From an uncultured Flavobacteriaceae bacterium (lineage in GTDB: Bacteria > Bacteroidota > Bacteroidia > Flavobacteriales > Flavobacteriaceae): DNA of 64,000 nucleotides. This document shows, piece after piece, positions 40,101 through 49,413 of this stretch; the stretch's first letter is position 1; every line of letters begins with the position of its first letter. The notes beneath the pieces are model-generated. The model was not told the DNA's origin, did not search any database, and worked only from the letters and a program-made list of their open reading frames with translations. Location of the stretch: assembly GCA_905182575.1 (NCBI GenBank), contig CAJJCA010000013.1, positions 1 to 64,000 of the forward strand, given 5' to 3'. A program made the translations under genes and the position numbers.

Positions 40101-42305
40101 ATGGCTAAAAATATAATAGTTTCAAATAGGCTCCCTATTCAGATAACGAAAGTAGAAAATTCTTTCGAATTTACCCCTACAAGTGGCGGTTTAGCTACAG
40201 GTATGAATTCTGTTCACAAAGGGAAAGATGCCCTGTGGGTGGGGTGGCCAGGCATCAATAGTGATGAAGTTGACAAAAATTCATGGGTTCCCTTGAAAGA
40301 GTCGTTAAAAAAGGAAAGATATTTTCCAGTATCGTTAAATGGAGAAGAAATTGAAGATTTTTATTATGGTTTATCAAATAAATGTCTCTGGCCTCTTTTT
40401 CATTATTTTATCGAGTTTTCTGACTTCAAAGAGCAACATTGGAACTCCTATGTTGACGTTAATAGAAAGTTTGCCGACAGCGTTTTACAAAATATTGAAA
40501 AAGGTGATACGGTCTGGATTCATGACTACCATCTTTTATTGTGTCCTAAAATGATCAAAGACAAAAGTCCAGATGTAACAGTTGGATTTTTCCTACACAT
40601 CCCTTTTCCATCTTTTGAGATTTTTAGAATATTCCCATGGCGCGAGCCATTACTTGAAGGAATGCTAGGTGCAGATCTTATTGGATTTCATACTTATGAT
40701 TATCAAAGACACTTCTTAAGCTCAGTTAAACGAATCCTAAGAAAAGAGGTGAGCTTCAATAAAGTAAACCTAGGCACTCGCGAAGTGGTTGTCAACACAT
40801 TCCCGATGGGAATTGATTACAATAAATTCGAAAATGCAGCAAAAGCTCATCTGGCGCTAAAATCAGCCGAACAATCCAAATTAAAACAACAACTTGAATT
40901 ACATAAAAAAGGCGCAGATCAAAGCAAGCTAATTTTATCTATTGATCGCCTTGACTATACCAAAGGAGTAATTAATCGAATTAAGGCTTATGAGCTTTTT
41001 TTAACTAAATATCCAGAATACCTCGAAAAGGTGAGACTCGTAATGCTCACCGTTCCTTCTAGATCCGACGTTTCTGATTACAAACTCTTGAAAAAGGAAA
41101 CCGATGAAATCGTGGGAAGAATTAACGGGAAGTTCGCAACGGTAAACTGGACTCCAATTTGGTATTATTACAGAGCAATGGACTTTAACGATCTTATTGA
41201 CTTATATATGAACGCCGACATTGCAATGATAACTCCAGTTAGAGACGGAATGAACTTAGTGGCCAAAGAATTCATTGCCACCCGTGTTAATGGAGATGGT
41301 GTTTTGATATTAAGTGAAATGGCAGGTGCTTCTAAAGAATTGTATGAGTCCGTACTCGTCAATCCTTTTGACATGAATTTAATGGCAGATGCGATTCTTA
41401 AAGCCATCAAAATGCCTGTTGAAGAGCAAAAAAAGCGAAACGCTAGCATGCAAAAAAGGCTGAGTCGTTATACCGTTTCACACTGGGCCAATGAGTTTAT
41501 GAAGGCTTTAGTGTCCAAAACGCAGACAGAAGAAGAAGTTTTAGTCAAGAGAGTTGATGAAGCAGTTATAAGTCAATTGACCAAAAATTTCAATACAGCA
41601 AAGAAAAAATTGATTTTACTCGATTTTGACGGCACCTTGGTTGAATTTAATGACAACCCCCAGCTGGCAGTTCCAGATGAAAATCTCTTAAATTTAATTC
41701 AATCGCTCTGCGAAGCTCCAAACACTGATGTTGCAATTGTTAGTGGAAGAGACCAACTGTTTTTAAGTAAATGGTTTAATTATTTTCCATTAACTCTAGT
41801 GGCAGAGCATGGTTATTTCATTAAATATAAAAACCAGGAGTGGAGTGAAAAAGGCATTCCGCAGAAAAACTGGATGGACAACTTAATCCCTCTTCTAGAA
41901 ACTTTTACCGACAGAACACCTGGAACTTTCATTGAGATAAAGCAAAACAGCTTGGTTTGGCACTATCGAAAAACAGATCCTGAATTGGCAAATGAAAGAG
42001 TGGTTGAGCTTAAAACAGTTTTGAATAGTTTGATTACTGACGAATTACACTTGTTGGATGGAGACAAAGCCATTGAAATTGCCAGCAGCAGATTTAGTAA
42101 AGGGACAGCAGTTTCTGAAATCATCAGTGACAAAGAGTTCGATTTTATTCTATGCATTGGAGATGATGTGACCGACGAATATATGTTTAATGATCTCCCC
42201 CCGAACGCTTCGACAATTAAAGTGGGTAAAAAACAAACTGCTGCTAAATATTTTATAAAAAATCCATCGGAGGTTAAAAATCTTCTTCAGCAATTAATTG
42301 ATTGA
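40101..42305 (+). CDS. otsAB: Bifunctional trehalose-6-phosphate synthase/phosphatase
   Basis: 734 aa, unbroken. Residues about 1-470 form a GT20 trehalose-6-phosphate synthase (SNRLPIQITK, TSGGLATGMNSVH, VWIHDYHLLLCPKMI, FFLHIPFPSFEIFR, LSIDRLDYTKGVINRIKAYE, VRDGMNLVAKEFIA). From about residue 500 a HAD-type trehalose-6-phosphate phosphatase follows (LLDFDGTLVEF, IVSGRDQLFL, AEHGYFIKY, CIGDDVTDEYMF). Together they make trehalose from UDP-glucose and glucose-6-phosphate, an osmolyte and stress protectant. The divergent GH15 hydrolase may degrade the product. This fused arrangement is frequent in flavobacteria. Confidence 0.96.
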   Translation: MAKNIIVSNRLPIQITKVENSFEFTPTSGGLATGMNSVHKGKDALWVGWPGINSDEVDKNSWVPLKESLKKERYFPVSLNGEEIEDFYYGLSNKCLWPLFHYFIEFSDFKEQHWNSYVDVNRKFADSVLQNIEKGDTVWIHDYHLLLCPKMIKDKSPDVTVGFFLHIPFPSFEIFRIFPWREPLLEGMLGADLIGFHTYDYQRHFLSSVKRILRKEVSFNKVNLGTREVVVNTFPMGIDYNKFENAAKAHLALKSAEQSKLKQQLELHKKGADQSKLILSIDRLDYTKGVINRIKAYELFLTKYPEYLEKVRLVMLTVPSRSDVSDYKLLKKETDEIVGRINGKFATVNWTPIWYYYRAMDFNDLIDLYMNADIAMITPVRDGMNLVAKEFIATRVNGDGVLILSEMAGASKELYESVLVNPFDMNLMADAILKAIKMPVEEQKKRNASMQKRLSRYTVSHWANEFMKALVSKTQTEEEVLVKRVDEAVISQLTKNFNTAKKKLILLDFDGTLVEFNDNPQLAVPDENLLNLIQSLCEAPNTDVAIVSGRDQLFLSKWFNYFPLTLVAEHGYFIKYKNQEWSEKGIPQKNWMDNLIPLLETFTDRTPGTFIEIKQNSLVWHYRKTDPELANERVVELKTVLNSLITDELHLLDGDKAIEIASSRFSKGTAVSEIISDKEFDFILCIGDDVTDEYMFNDLPPNASTIKVGKKQTAAKYFIKNPSEVKNLLQQLID

Positions 42306-42410
42306 TATTACTTGTGTTTTTTATTAAACATTTAAACCATTTATGTTAAAAAGCTTCTAAAATATTTAAAAGACTGATAAATTTGACTAATTTTTAATTG
42401 AAAGTTTGGA

Positions 42411-43100
42411 ATGCAAAATAGAAGACAATTTATAAAAACCACCTCCCTAGGAGCAGCTACAGTTTTAACTCCTTTTAATCCTGGAAGTGCTTTATTCAGA
42501 AAACTTCCTAAAGTCTTACTAATCGGGGATTCTATATCAATGGGATATTATCCATTTGTTAAAGATTACTTTTTCGGGAAAGCTGAGGTTTTAAGGCCTA
42601 TGAAACCAAATGGTGATATGTATAACTGTCAAGGAACCACCAATGGTGTTTTGGGGATTGCCGACTGGATTGCTGACATTGAATGGGATGTTATTCATTT
42701 TAATTTTGGTCTTCACGACATAAAACACATTGATTGGATCACTAAAAAAAACAGTAACTCCCAGGAAGACCCACATCAGGCCAGCCCAAAACAGTATGGT
42801 AAAAACCTGAAGTTTATTGTGAAAAAACTAAAGAAAACAGAAGCCAAACTGATCTTTGCTACCACCACACCATATCCTGATACTGTCAGAAAGCCATTGC
42901 GAAAACCTGGAATGTCAAAGATATACAATGAGGTCGCCTTAAAAATAATGGCAAAAAACAATATTCAAGTAAATGATTTATACAATTATGTACTTCCCAT
43001 AATGGAAAAATTACAACGACCCAACAACGTTCACTTTAGTTTACACGGAAGCCAAAAACTAGCGGAAAAAGTTGTAGCATCTATCTCAGAAAACTTATAG
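42411..43100 (+). CDS. SGNH/GDSL-like hydrolase with Tat-type signal
   Basis: 229 aa. The N-terminus (NRRQFIKTTSLGAATVL) is a twin-arginine signal, so the protein is probably exported folded. SGNH blocks are visible: LLIGDSISMGYYP (block I with the nucleophile Ser), GVLGIADWI and NFGLHDIKH near block III, and NNVHFSLHGSQKLAE (block V with the Asn/His region). Such enzymes deacylate or deacetylate carbohydrates. The next gene, a GH39 hydrolase, starts 22 bp downstream, so the two may act together on a decorated glycan. The substrate is not determined. Confidence 0.82.
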   Translation: MQNRRQFIKTTSLGAATVLTPFNPGSALFRKLPKVLLIGDSISMGYYPFVKDYFFGKAEVLRPMKPNGDMYNCQGTTNGVLGIADWIADIEWDVIHFNFGLHDIKHIDWITKKNSNSQEDPHQASPKQYGKNLKFIVKKLKKTEAKLIFATTTPYPDTVRKPLRKPGMSKIYNEVALKIMAKNNIQVNDLYNYVLPIMEKLQRPNNVHFSLHGSQKLAEKVVASISENL

Positions 43101-43122
43101 TCTTTTATAAAAAAATCAAATA

Positions 43123-44757
43123 ATGACGGATAGAAAACAATCCTACTTCTTGCTTTTTCTGATAATAGTATTTCAATCTATCAGAGTCCATGCCCAGCAA
43201 AATAGTTTTACCATTGAAACCAATACTGTTGTGGGTAAAAACACTGAATTCTGGAAAGCAGCAGGATCTGATCATCTTTTTCATCATGCGCTTAAACCTT
43301 CTGGTCAATTTCTTTTAAACAGAATGAAAAAGACAAATTCTCACAAATACCTGAGATCACATCATACTTTCAATCAAGATTTAAAACATGGCGTAATTCG
43401 CGGGCACAAACTCTATAGTGAAGACCAAAATGGAAATCCTGTTTATGACTTCTCTAATCTAAATCGTGTGTTTAAGTCCTATGTTGAGAATGGGATTAAA
43501 CCCATTGTTGAATATGATTATCTACCGGATGAGCTTATTCTAAAAAAATCAAAAGAAAACTCAGGGAATGACGAAGGAATGACCATGGTCAATACGGGAC
43601 CAAAAGACTGGAAAAAATGGTCAGATCTAATGAAAGCAACCACCCAGAACTTAATTGATGTTTTTGGAGCTGAAGAAGTTCGGACTTGGTACTTTGAAGT
43701 ATGGAACGAGCCAGATGGCTGGCCCAAAGACCAATTGGAAGTGTTTTACAAGATGTATGATGAGTTTGTGGCTGCCGTTACATATTTTGATCCAAAATTA
43801 AAAGTTGATGGGCCTGCCTGTTATCACGAATACTTTTTAAGACTTTTTTTAAATCATGTTACCAATGGAACCAATTATGTGACTGGAGAAAAAGGAACTC
43901 GGATTGATTTCATATCCTATCACATCTATGGTCTTTCGGGTAAATGGCTGAATCAGGAGCCTCACATTCAACCGCAAGTTCAACGATTTGTGCTCTCTGT
44001 TTTATGGTTACAAAGACTAGTAAAGGACTTTCCTTCTTTAAAAAAGACTGAATTTCACATCAACGAATGGGGACTTTCCTCTAACTATTATAGAACAGCG
44101 GCAGACTACCCAGATTTGGCATACAGAAACTCGATTACTTCCCCCCTATTCTTGGTTAAGTTGGTGAACGCGCTATTTCAAATTGAAGACAACTACAACT
44201 TTCCTATTTCAATGTTACTCTATTGGGGATTTAGTTGGGAAGCGGATGAAGACGAATTCTTTGTAGGAAAAAGGGAATTATTGACTGCAGGAAACACTCC
44301 AAAACCAATTCAAACTGGGTTTGAAATGCTAGCTAAACTTAAATCAAAACGGGTTAAAGTCATTAAAAAAATAAAAGAAAACCGATTTGGTGTACTCGCA
44401 ACAAAATCTGAATCCGAGGAAATTGCCTTCATCGCCTATAATTTTGAAGAAGCAGACGGTGAAAAAATGAATGGCTTTGATCTTATCGACATCACCTTAA
44501 AAGGGCTTATGCCAAACGCCAACTATCATGTTGAGGTCATCAAGATGGACAAGTCAAACAACAATACCTATCAAAGTTGGATGTCAATTGGAAGTCCTGA
44601 AAATTCAAAAAATATAAATTTAGAAAAACTTAAAAAAGCATCAGAATTAAAGGTTTCGGAGCAATTCAATTTAAAATCTGACCCTATCGGAAATTTAATT
44701 TTAAATCTAAAAATAGACCGAAATTCAATGCGGTTTTACAAACTTAAGCATGAATAA
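43123..44757 (+). CDS. Glycoside hydrolase family 39 (beta-xylosidase-like)
   Basis: 544 aa with a signal peptide (LFLIIVFQSIRVHAQ). GH39 catalytic barrel: WYFEVWNEPDGW contains the acid/base Glu (about residue 195) and EFHINEWGLSS the nucleophile Glu (about residue 313). Also visible are RIDFISYHIYG and the C-terminal beta-sandwich. The flavobacterial lineage often uses such secreted enzymes on xylan- or iduronate-containing polysaccharides, and the exact linkage cannot be read from sequence. It is paired with the SGNH hydrolase upstream. No SusCD is adjacent, so it is not part of a complete polysaccharide utilisation locus in this window. Confidence 0.88.
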   Translation: MTDRKQSYFLLFLIIVFQSIRVHAQQNSFTIETNTVVGKNTEFWKAAGSDHLFHHALKPSGQFLLNRMKKTNSHKYLRSHHTFNQDLKHGVIRGHKLYSEDQNGNPVYDFSNLNRVFKSYVENGIKPIVEYDYLPDELILKKSKENSGNDEGMTMVNTGPKDWKKWSDLMKATTQNLIDVFGAEEVRTWYFEVWNEPDGWPKDQLEVFYKMYDEFVAAVTYFDPKLKVDGPACYHEYFLRLFLNHVTNGTNYVTGEKGTRIDFISYHIYGLSGKWLNQEPHIQPQVQRFVLSVLWLQRLVKDFPSLKKTEFHINEWGLSSNYYRTAADYPDLAYRNSITSPLFLVKLVNALFQIEDNYNFPISMLLYWGFSWEADEDEFFVGKRELLTAGNTPKPIQTGFEMLAKLKSKRVKVIKKIKENRFGVLATKSESEEIAFIAYNFEEADGEKMNGFDLIDITLKGLMPNANYHVEVIKMDKSNNNTYQSWMSIGSPENSKNINLEKLKKASELKVSEQFNLKSDPIGNLILNLKIDRNSMRFYKLKHE

Positions 44758-45076
44758 AACATCTCATATTAATTATGCGATTTGACTTAATAAGTAAGCT
44801 CTCAAGACACAACAAATCATTTTACTTAAACCAATAGGCTACAGATAATTAGGATTGAAAATGATGGATTAAAATCTATAGGGAAATGCTCTGTTATTAG
44901 ATTATAAAAACAGTACCTTTGCGCGTCCGTAGAAATTGACATGGGTACTAAATTTGTTTTCAGAAAAAATCATCTTTCCGTATTTGGGTCAACCAAGGCC
45001 AATTTAACATTTTCTTATAATGCCGTTTTAACAAATCATTCCTAAACGGGAAATTAGATTATTAAAATAAAAAACA
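44758..45076 (+). promoter_or_regulatory. Promoter and long leader of the RNA helicase gene
   Basis: No ORF. TACCTTTG at 44914-44921 matches the -7 consensus, which would give a leader of about 150 bases before ATG 45077. Long leaders are common for cold-induced RNA helicase genes; whether this one folds or acts as a thermosensor cannot be told without modelling. The first 150 bases show nothing recognisable. Confidence 0.45.
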
Positions 45077-47194
45077 ATGAAAGAGAGTAACAGTAATTCT
45101 AGATCCGAAGGAAAAGGCAAATTTAGTTCATCAAACAAAAGTAAAGGAAAGCCCGCTGGCAAAAGTAAATTCGGAGGGTTTAATAAAAACAAATCGAATT
45201 CTTCTAACGACAGTCAATCCTCAAGCTCCAACAGAGGGAGTAGAGGATTTAGATCTGACAGAAGTTCAGAGGGATCAAGAAACGAAAGAAGCGGAGGAGA
45301 TTCAAGACCAAATTATGGTGATCCCAGAAATGAAAGATCAGGAGGTGACTCGAGATCTGATAGAAGCTATGGAGGATCAAGAAATGCAAGAAATTCGAGA
45401 CCAAACTATGGAGCTACAAGAAACGAAAGATCTGGAGGTGACTCAAGACCTGATAGAAGCTATGGAAGCTCAAGAAGCGGAGGCGATTCAGGAAATATTG
45501 GAGACCAAAGATCAAGCAGAAGCTATGAAGGTTCTAGAAACGAAAGATCCGGAGGAGGTTCTGGATCCGACAGAAGCTACGTAGGCGCCCGAAGGTCGAG
45601 GCCCACCGGCCGCAGATTGTCCTCAAGATCAAGCAGAAGCTATGAGGGTTCTAGAAACGAAAGATCCGGAGGAGGTTCTGGATCTGATAGAAGCTATGGA
45701 AGCTCAAGAAGCGGAGGCGATTCAAGAAATAGTGGAGACTCAAGAACAAGCAGAAGCTATGAGGGTTCTAGAAACGAAAGATCCAGAAGAGGTTCTGGGT
45801 TCGACAGTAGCTACGGAGGCTCAAGAAGTGGAGGCGATTCAGGAAATATTGGAGACCAAAGATCAAGCAGAAGCTATGGGGATTCTAGAAACGAAAGATA
45901 TGGCGGTGACAATACATCTGAGCGTAGCGTAGGGGACTCAAGACCCTCAAGGAGCTACGGAAACTCAAGGGCTGACAGAGGCGGAAATCGATCAAGACCC
46001 AACAGAAGTGGCGGTGGAAGTTTTAGATCTGGAGGCAGAAGTGGTGGCGGAGGAAATTCAAGAGGAAGAGGCGGTAGATTTAAGAAGACGAGACTCGATC
46101 CAAGTACTTTAGTCAATACATCAATTAGGGTCAATGAAGATAAGGCAGAGGTCGTTACAAGAAGCTTTTCCGAAATAGAAATCCACCCGGAACTTCAATC
46201 AAGAATTGAACGAAAAGGCTATATAAATTCCACTGAGATACAAGACAAGACTTTTGAAATAATAATGGACGGTCTAAGTGTCATGGGAATTGCGAATACT
46301 GGAACAGGAAAAACAGGTGCTTTTCTTATTCCAATTTTAAATAAAATTCTTTCTGAAAAGAAAAGTGCGAAAACCATTATTCTTGTTCCAACAAGAGAAT
46401 TGGCAGAACAAGTAGAACAAGAACTGAAAAGCTTAACCAAGGGACTTAAAGTATTTTCTAGTGTTTTCATCGGAGGGACAAGTGTCAGAAAAGACCTTGA
46501 TAAACTAAGAAGACCTAATGATGTAGTTATTGGAACTCCAGGGAGGATCAATGATTTGATTGACAGAAGAGCGCTTAAGTTATTTGACTTTTCCAAAATC
46601 GTTCTCGATGAGTTTGATACCATGCTCGACATGGGATTCTTGCAAGACGTAACCAAGGTTATTGACCAGATGCATAAAAGAGATCAAACGATTCTTTTTT
46701 CTGCAACTGAAAACTCAAAACAGCAAAATATCATTGACAGCATCATTGATGATTATCAGAAAGTTAGTGTATCTTCAGGTGAAGCCAATACGGACAACAT
46801 CTACCAGGAGATAATAAAAACCAGAGGAGACGATGATAAATTTGATATTTTGGCTGACCTCCTAGAAAAAGAAGAATTTGAAAAGGTGCTTATCTTTTTG
46901 GAAACGAAGCGTCAGGTGTCTAAGCTTTTTATGAGACTTAAGCAATACGGTGTTAGAATTGACGAAATACATGGAGATAAAACTCAAATGTATCGAAGCA
47001 AAGCAGTTAGAAAGTTTAAATCAGGAGCCATCAAAGTCTTGGTCGCTACTGATGTTGCTTCAAGAGGAATTGACATTGACAACGTTACTCACGTGATCAA
47101 TTATGAAATTCCTTCTTCAAGAGAAAGTTATATCCACAGAATTGGAAGAACAGGACGAGCAGGGAAATCTGGAAATGCAATAACATTTTATTAA
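45077..47194 (+). CDS. DEAD-box-type RNA helicase with a large N-terminal R/G/S-rich repeat tail
   Basis: 705 aa. Residues 1-340 are low complexity: imperfect repeats around SRNERSGG, SDRSYGGSRSGGDS and GDQRSSRSYEGS, ending in a GGRSGGGGNSRGRGGRFKK segment; such tails bind RNA and drive condensates. The helicase core follows with a Q motif (STEIQDKTFEII), ANTGTGKTGAF (I), PTRELAEQ (Ia), GTPGRI (Ib), VLDEFDTMLDMGF (II, DEFD not DEAD), SATE (III), LIFLETK (IV), ATDVASRGIDID (V) and HRIGRTGRAG (VI). The protein stops soon after motif VI (GNAITFY), slightly early for the family, so a slip may hide a short tail. A GC-rich patch at about 45583-45620 breaks the repeat pattern. Confidence 0.93.
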   Translation: MKESNSNSRSEGKGKFSSSNKSKGKPAGKSKFGGFNKNKSNSSNDSQSSSSNRGSRGFRSDRSSEGSRNERSGGDSRPNYGDPRNERSGGDSRSDRSYGGSRNARNSRPNYGATRNERSGGDSRPDRSYGSSRSGGDSGNIGDQRSSRSYEGSRNERSGGGSGSDRSYVGARRSRPTGRRLSSRSSRSYEGSRNERSGGGSGSDRSYGSSRSGGDSRNSGDSRTSRSYEGSRNERSRRGSGFDSSYGGSRSGGDSGNIGDQRSSRSYGDSRNERYGGDNTSERSVGDSRPSRSYGNSRADRGGNRSRPNRSGGGSFRSGGRSGGGGNSRGRGGRFKKTRLDPSTLVNTSIRVNEDKAEVVTRSFSEIEIHPELQSRIERKGYINSTEIQDKTFEIIMDGLSVMGIANTGTGKTGAFLIPILNKILSEKKSAKTIILVPTRELAEQVEQELKSLTKGLKVFSSVFIGGTSVRKDLDKLRRPNDVVIGTPGRINDLIDRRALKLFDFSKIVLDEFDTMLDMGFLQDVTKVIDQMHKRDQTILFSATENSKQQNIIDSIIDDYQKVSVSSGEANTDNIYQEIIKTRGDDDKFDILADLLEKEEFEKVLIFLETKRQVSKLFMRLKQYGVRIDEIHGDKTQMYRSKAVRKFKSGAIKVLVATDVASRGIDIDNVTHVINYEIPSSRESYIHRIGRTGRAGKSGNAITFY

Positions 47195-47261
47195 TTGACC
47201 ATTAAGGTTTAAAGATGTTTTTTTAAACCATTATCCAAAAGAATTTTGACAACACAAAAAT

Positions 47262-47297
47262 AGCTGCCTTTACTTTCGCAATTGGCAGCATTTTTTG
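47262..47297 (+). terminator. Probable terminator after the helicase gene
   Basis: GCTGCC and GGCAGC pair across a 15-base loop and are followed by a T-run. It lies about 70 bases after the stop. Confidence 0.6.
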
Positions 47298-47430
47298 GAT
47301 TAATAAATATTAAATTGTGGTAATTATTTTCGCTGGGACGAATGAATATCTCAGGGGTATATTAAATTCGACAAGGAAAGGCTAAACAAGTCTATTATTG
47401 ATGCTTGGAGTTAATATAAGAACTAGAATA

Positions 47431-47530
47431 TTTTAAACTAGCTTTATACAGCCACTCTACCCTCAAATAATCATCTAAGATATTTTACACTGCTTTCTCT
47501 TCGAGCGAATACTTTCCTAGTGACATATTA
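47431..47530. repeat. Dispersed intergenic repeat, copy R2
   Basis: TTTTAAACTAGCTTTA, CAGCCACTCTACC, TCAAATAATCATCTAAGATA and TTTACACTGCTTTCT match R5 and R4 closely. The far end has diverged (CTAGTGACATATTAAAATAA against ACCTGACTTATTTAAGAGGA in R5). Confidence 0.8.
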
Positions 47531-47629
47531 AAATAATAGGAGGAAGGGTGTTTTATTTATTAATTAAGTAATTTGTAAATTCTTAAAAAAGAAAAGCTCT
47601 GATGAATATGTCTCACCTTTTTTTATTTA

Positions 47630-48018
47630 CCATAATGATAGTAAGAGAACAAAAGTTTTCTGTAGTCTAAAAATTAATAATAAGCACTGGGATTTTACTA
47701 ATAAAAAAGTTAAGTCAGGAGATAAAGAATATAAGTCTAAAAATCAAAAAATTGATTCTGTTAAAACTGAACTAGAAGATATTATCCATTCTTATAAAAC
47801 TAATGACAAAGTTCTTACTCCTGAAAAATTAAAAGTTGAACTTGAGACTTTAAAAATTAAGGATGATTCTACTTCAGTTAAATTGGAGAATATTCTAAAA
47901 AAAGTCTACTCCTAGCTTAAATTACCATCAGAAAAAATAATGGATGGATATAATTTACTATCTAAAAGAGAGATAGAAAAGAAGGAATTATCAATGAAAT
48001 TTGATTCTGAAATATAGA
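47630..48018 (+). pseudogene. Remnant resembling the arm-binding N-terminus of a tyrosine recombinase
   Basis: Plus-strand piece without a start. After a broken VREQKFSVV stretch it reads NKHWDFTNKKVKSGDKEY, KNQKIDSVKTELEDIIHSYK and VLTPEKLKVELE up to a TAG at 47913, a pattern typical of the arm-DNA-binding domain of Bacteroidota phage-type integrases. The same frame continues after the TAG for 34 more codons (IMDGYNLLSKREIEKKE), then stops. There is no core-binding or catalytic domain. It lies between R2 and R3 and could be the trace of the mobile element that built this island. The integrase identification is moderate. Confidence 0.42.
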
Positions 48019-48025
48019 AAATAAT

Positions 48026-48160
48026 TAAAACTAGACTTATCAGCCACTCTCCCTGTTTAACTTCGTAGTTTGACTATTAATCCAAACTCTCTTCACTTAA
48101 TGATTCTCCACCTGACATATTTAAGAGGACTAGAAATACCTAAACTCACTCAAGATGATG
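48026..48160. repeat. Dispersed intergenic repeat, copy R3
   Basis: ACTAGACTTATCAGCCACTCTCCCTG, then a diverged middle, then TGATTCTCCACCTGAC, TATTTAAGAGGACTAGAAAT and ACTCA-GATGATGCCTGTATTAAGGAC. It ends at the stop codon of the BspA-like gene (read on the minus strand it is that gene's 3' flank), as R6 does at the second BspA-like remnant. Confidence 0.8.
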
Positions 48161-48166
48161 CCTGTA

Positions 48167-49413
48167 TTAAGGACAAGTCCCCCACACCGGTCTGTTAACG
48201 TTTATTAAGGATGAACCTGGTGCAAAAGCAGTTGGTTCAGTTGTAATATTTGTGACACACCAACCTGTTAGGTTTTGATTGAAAGAAGTTGCACTATTAA
48301 ACATACCCTCATATTAGTCACTGCTGCAGTATTCCAGTTTCCTATATCTTGATTGAATGCTAGTTGCACCATTGAACATTTCGCTCCATATTAGTCACTT
48401 TTGAGGTATCCCAATTCCCTATGTCTTGATTGAATATAGTTGCACTAGCAAACATAGCCTCCATATCAGTCACTGCTGCAGTATTCCAGTTTCCTATATC
48501 TTGATTAAATGCTGTTGCACCACTAAACATAAAATTCATATTAGTCACTTTTGAGGTATCCCAATTCCCTATGTCTTGATTGAATATTGAAACATTATAA
48601 AACATATTGCTCATATTAGTTACTGCAGCAGTATCCCAATTTCCTATGTCTTGATTGAATGCTGAAGCTTTATAAAACATCCAATACATGTCTGTTACTG
48701 CTGTAGTATTCCAAGATCCTATATCTTGATTAAATGCTGTTGCACTGATCAAACATAGCCATCCATATTAGTCACTGCTGCAGTATTCCAAGAGCCTATA
48801 TCTTTGATTGAATGCTGTTGCACTAGCAAACATAGTCATCATATTAGTAACTGCTGCAGTATTCCAAGTTCCTATATTTTGATTGAATGCTGTTGCACCA
48901 CTAAACATACCGTTCATATTAGTCACTGCTGCAGTATTCCAAGTCCCTATGTCTTGATTGAATGCTGTGGCACATTATTAAACATATTGCCTCCATATCA
49001 GTTACTGCTGCAGTATCCCAAGTTCCTATGTCTCCATTGAATATGGTTACTCCAGAAGACTTTATGAAACATCCAATGACGCATATCTAGTTACATGCTG
49101 CAGTATCCCAAAAACTTATATCAGAGTTAAATGAGGTGTTGTCTTTAAACAACTCGCTCATATCTGTAACGAATGTTGTACACAAATTATAATTAGCTGC
49201 TGCAACTTGAGTTTTTATTGATGTATTATCCACTACCGTATAGGTTACTCCATTAATCACTTCTGTATCTCCTACTGTTGCAGTAGGACATTTACAGGTA
49301 TTGTTGTCAAAATAAATTGACGATGCTACATTATCTTCTATTGGATCATGATTAAAACAACCATTGAATAACAACAATACAAAAAGGGCTAACAATCTAT
49401 TGATTCCAATCAT
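48167..49413 (-). CDS. BspA-like (DUF285 repeat) surface lipoprotein, several frame breaks
   Basis: Lipoprotein signal at the start ([13 protein letters not shown]), a short head ([21 protein letters not shown]), then about eleven 25-residue repeats of the DUF285 type (pattern [16 protein letters not shown]-xxMF-xAxx). A C-terminal end follows with [17 protein letters not shown] and VWGTCP. Such proteins lie on the cell surface and are thought to mediate adhesion. The repeats are intact in stretches (48752-48360) with slips between them; repeats are error-prone to assemble. The start codon overlaps the stop of the barrel gene (ATGA), so they are translationally coupled. A related 3' end survives at 53520. 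Confidence 0.82.
48267..49060. repeat. Tandem repeats of about 75 bp coding for DUF285 units
   Basis: Eleven imperfect units recur with a spacing of 73-79 bases; the word CTTGATTGAATGC (plus strand) marks each one. Deviations from 75 coincide with the frame breaks in the BspA-like gene. Alternating GCTGCAGTATTCC and TTTGAGGTATCCC variants show two unit subtypes (NTAAV and DTSKV). Confidence 0.88.

Noticed and set aside
45315-45932. Two plus-strand ORFs rich in Glu/Ala inside the helicase tail
   Set aside because: They are frame-shifted readings of the same repeats; the repeat unit length is a multiple of three, which keeps alternative frames open. The helicase frame has the real domain structure.
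48804-49040. Plus-strand Cys-rich ORF (78 aa)
   Set aside because: Antisense shadow of the DUF285 tandem repeats.
48267-49060. CRISPR-like array
   Set aside because: Units are about 75 bp, diverged, contiguous without spacers, and encode DUF285 repeats of a lipoprotein.
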